Of a stretch of 64,000 nt of DNA, positions 60,946 to 64,000 are shown one piece after another. How positions within the stretch are numbered: position 1 is the first letter of the stretch; every line of letters begins with the position of its first letter. The DNA is from Monoplex corrugatus. Lineage: Eukaryota; Mollusca; Gastropoda; Littorinimorpha; Ranellidae. Made by a program: the position numbers and the translations under genes. Under the pieces are notes generated by a model that was not told the DNA's origin, did not search any database, and saw only the letters and a program-made list of their open reading frames with translations. Location of the stretch: NCBI GenBank assembly GCA_030674185.1, contig CM060307.1, positions 50,696,383 to 50,760,382 of the forward strand, given 5' to 3'.

Positions 60946-61069
60946 ATGAGTAAAGGAATAAACAGAACAGGAAAGGGAGCGAGCTGCATTTGGTGACATG
61001 TTTTCCTATAGAGGGATAATTTACTTCTTTCGGAAATTCGTGCTCACAATCTCCCTTCTAGCACTAAGC

Positions 61070-61338
61070 ATAGAAGACAAGGCAAAAGACAGCTCCGTTA
61101 CACGTGCGGACTTCCAATTCATACATACGCCCCCAGCCCCGCGCGCGCCCTGCACGTACAAGCCAGTGACGCATGTAGTGACGTCTGCACGGCCCTAGCA
61201 ACCCAGTCACGACCTCGGTGACTGCACCCCAGTAGTGAGATAATTATTGCACTGACCTGATACTCACACCCGCAGCAGCAACCGGTGCTCTTTCTTTTGG
61301 CGAAAGTTGTGTTTTAAGATGATTACCGTTAGTTTTTT
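61070..61338. other. CpG-richer single-copy segment
   Basis: Many CpGs (gcgcgcgccctgcacgt, gtgacgtctgcacgg) and a cctagcaac X-box-like half site. Might be a promoter or old transposon end; neither can be shown. Confidence 0.25.
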
Positions 61339-61339
61339 T

Positions 61340-61900
61340 TTAGTTGTTGTTTAAAGCCCAACCGACTGCGCAGATCCAGATCACGGTTATAACCGTTTCA
61401 AAACATATACGATGCTTCAACAGGGGGGAAAAAGGAGAAGAAAATTAAGTACACACATCAATGAATTCGTGCACATAATCTAAGGAGATGCCTCTGGCGT
61501 TGACCATTCCGTCCAATTAATCGCACAGGGATTTTAAAAAAAACATACCTGAATACAAATTCAAACCGCAACTAAGGACACTAACACATATATTAGAACG
61601 GATCTAAATTACATTAAAAATTGCTTCGCATATCTCATTTCCCTAGAGCCAAAAATGCACCCAATACATGTACCCAATTATCAATCCTAAGAGAAAGTAC
61701 GTTAAACTTTATCGAACACATACAGGTGAAAGGACCAGCAAGGCAGAAAATGATAGGAAGAAATGAGAGAAAGCAAAGGAACAAGGCAGAAACAAAGAGA
61801 ATGACAGAAAAGAGGAAATTTCTAGCACAGAATTTCCAGAAGGTGGGGATACTATTCATACTGAAAGAATCCATGGCATCCCCACGGGGTGTCCTAAGAG
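61340..61900 (-). repeat. Interspersed repeat family A, copy 10 (minus strand)
   Basis: Starts (reading +) TTGTTTAAAGCCCAACCGAC and ends ATGGCATCCCC; the only copy in minus orientation. Confidence 0.85.
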
Positions 61901-62094
61901 AATAAAAGATGTTATTTTAATCACCCTTTAAATAAAAGGGGAACAAAGAGAGTGGCTGGGGTACATTATTTCAAACCGACGTAGAGGAACTCCAAACTCA
62001 GGACACATATATTTTCCATGAGAACTCATTAAGGATGGACACAGATTGGTTGGAAAAGTTGACACAACACTTAATGGTTTCAATAGTAAATAAT

Positions 62095-62097
<3 letters not shown>

Positions 62098-62165
<68 letters not shown>

Positions 62166-62295
62166 TTTCCTCTTCTTCTTCTTCCTCTTTTTCTTCTTCT
62201 TCTTTCGATGGAATACAAACCACATTTCAGCTGTTTCAATCTTGTTCTGGCTCTGCGTGTTGGTTGTCCACGCTTTGCATCCGTACAGCAATATT
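62098..62295 (-). mobile_element. RTE-like LINE fragment with expanded (ATC)n
   Basis: Minus-strand LYGCKAWTTNTQSQNKIETA (62291-62215) is the RTE tail, followed by GAA-rich and (ATG)n repeats (62098-62165). Confidence 0.75.
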
Positions 62296-62419
62296 GGTTC
62301 TGCACGTACGCACGCACATACACACGGTCATTATGAAGAACTAGAATCACTCAGCCTGTAAATGTGGCTATTGGTCCAGCTCTCATCCTCTATCTGTTTC
62401 ACCGCACACACCAACACAC

Positions 62420-62475
62420 ATGCACGTGCACGCGCGCGCGCACACACACACACACACACACATGCAGACACACAC

Positions 62476-62517
<42 letters not shown>

Positions 62518-62545
62518 CAAACACACACACAAACACACACACGCA
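62420..62545. repeat. (CA)n microsatellite with CGCG core
   Basis: CGTGCACGCGCGCGCGCACA followed by CA repeat. Confidence 0.94.
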
Positions 62546-62559
62546 CAAGGGATGAAGAG

Positions 62560-63329
62560 TTAGTGTACACTCAACTTCAATGGTCAACAAGTAAATAAGA
62601 CAGCAAAATTATTCCTGGCTGAGTCTGAAACCTTCACTTTTTTCTACTATCATTATTACACATGAACAAAACACGCTTGAACACGCTATCGACTTTTGAG
62701 TGGGACCTATTAGATCTAGCAGATATTGTAAAGATCTTCTTTACGCAACCTCTCTACTTTCTCTATTATTAGTAGTAATATCATAATTATCATTATTATT
62801 ATCATTATCATAATCATTGTCATTATCATTGCTATTGTCCAAAAGGAGCCACTGCTACTGCTGCGGTTATGATCTCCCCTGACTTTAGACTCCAGTTTCC
62901 AAGCCGCAGCTGTTCCCCGAACGATTTGACGAGTGTGTCTATTTGAGGCTGAAGCGATTGGGTAAAGTAGACTTTGAGAGTGGGAGGAAGGAGGCGGAGG
63001 TGAACGAGCCACTGATTCAGAGAGATAAACAGACAGACAGACACACAGACAGAGACAGTGAAATGTGCGATTTCGTCGTCAAAAGACGGCTTCGATTGAT
63101 TGACGCAAATCTAGACTGACAATTCTCGACTCTGCTAGCAGTAACAGCCTTCACTGATCGACACAAATCATGGACATAAACAGACAGTTCCATTCAGTTC
63201 ATGCTGTTTTATTAAGCCCCACCAGCCGTTGAGGGCCATATTAGCACCATCATCGTGTTACCAACGAAACGTCAAGGATTAAAATCACACTTTAAAAATT
63301 TTCAATAATCACACATTTCAAATTTTCAA
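62560..63329. other. Intergenic, nothing recognised
   Basis: An (attatc)-type stretch at 62760-62840; no gene recognised. Confidence 0.45.
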
Positions 63330-63712
63330 TCTTCAGTTTCAGTTTCAGTTTCAGTTTCTCTCAAGACGACGTTTCGGTGCTCGGAACGATTTCAATATGC
63401 ACTAACGTCACAGGTGTCATGTGTATTGATGATCATGTTACAAGTCTTAAGCCTGCATATAAACCCATTAGCTGGCCAGGTCCTGTCTGCATTTTATACT
63501 CGTATTGTGTCAGCCTATCACTGGAATAATCTTGATTACATGTAGATGACATGTGTACATGTATCTGTGCATCCTATCTTCAAAAAAAGAAACATATATA
63601 TAAAGTAAATAATTAAAGGTCTGAAACGGCACAACTAGTTATTCTGTATAAACTCGTCTCACAAGACAGAAAGATACTCCAGCCCCACCCACCACCCATC
63701 CCCAGTCAATGC
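63330..63712 (+). repeat. Interspersed repeat family B (SINE-like), copy 2
   Basis: CAGTTTCAGTTTCAGTTTC start and the same blocks as 6024-6420. Confidence 0.8.
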
Positions 63713-63894
63713 ACAAATGCTCAGCAGTCTATCAGCTAGGTGAAGACAATATTTTCTTAATCATAGATCGAGGAAACTTCAAGACTAGATATCACCACAT
63801 TATAATTAAACCAGTCAACGTCTAAAAACAAGCCCCAAACACTCAAAGCTAAACCAATTAAAAGCCATACCAAAATACATTACATTTTTTTTCA

Positions 63895-64000
63895 CGTTGT
63901 AATCAGATTCATCATCATGTACCTTGCTGCGTGGTGTTGGCAATCATGACCCTCCGTACGAATATATCTTTCATCACTAGGAGTATATCTCCCACCCTTT
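63895..64000 (-). mobile_element. RTE-like LINE 3' end, minus strand, runs off window
   Basis: Reverse complement matches 51850-51962 (gggagatata, cgtacggagggtcatgattg, ccaacacc, then gatgatga). Confidence 0.75.

Overview
This is animal nuclear DNA. It has long AT-rich introns, GT-AG splice sites, very dense (CA)n/(GT)n microsatellites, and many non-LTR retrotransposons, tRNA-derived SINEs and small DNA transposons. The repeat style suggests a lophotrochozoan, plausibly a gastropod mollusc; that is inference and species cannot be told from the sequence.

The only recognised host gene is the 3' part of a USP40 ubiquitin-specific protease, on the + strand. Nineteen exons lie between 1598 and 50052 and encode about 766 residues: the last piece of the USP catalytic fold, then a long tail with ubiquitin-like segments, ending in a TAA stop at 50050-50052. 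The catalytic Cys and His boxes and the promoter lie upstream of the window. Reading phase is consistent at every junction except exon 10 to 11.

Intron contents in order. 1.6-6.4 kb: short introns with TTAA-flanked palindromic MITEs. 6504-9536: a hAT-type element with a 6-bp target duplication and a remnant of a transposase N-terminus. 9870-10177: a MITE carrying an antisense copy of USP40 exon 5. 12467-17619: a complete, apparently intact PIF/Harbinger transposon (DDE transposase plus Myb/SANT-like protein, convergent), inserted in an older RTE-like LINE. 19.1-23.3 kb: two LINE insertions around the tiny exon 8, whose acceptor sits in a (TG)n tract. 26.2-29.1 kb: a large minisatellite that appears to have grown out of a TTAA MITE. 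30.1-32.0 kb: two more minisatellites. 33.1-39.8 kb: a 43-bp minisatellite split by two opposite CR1/L2-like LINEs, one of which carries a second hAT-like insertion. 40.4-50.1 kb: the last six exons with MITEs, copies of a ~600-bp interspersed repeat (family A), and two further minisatellites.

From 50.1 to 64 kb the window holds 3' UTR or intergenic DNA full of repeats: family A copies, SINEs, RTE tails, MITEs and microsatellites. No second host gene could be supported.

For follow-up the most interesting points are the MITE that carries a fragment of its own host gene, the (TG)n tract abutting a frame-neutral 48-nt exon, the apparent birth of minisatellites from MITEs, matching derived substitutions on both arms of MITE palindromes, and the complete Harbinger element with a paralogous empty site in the same window.
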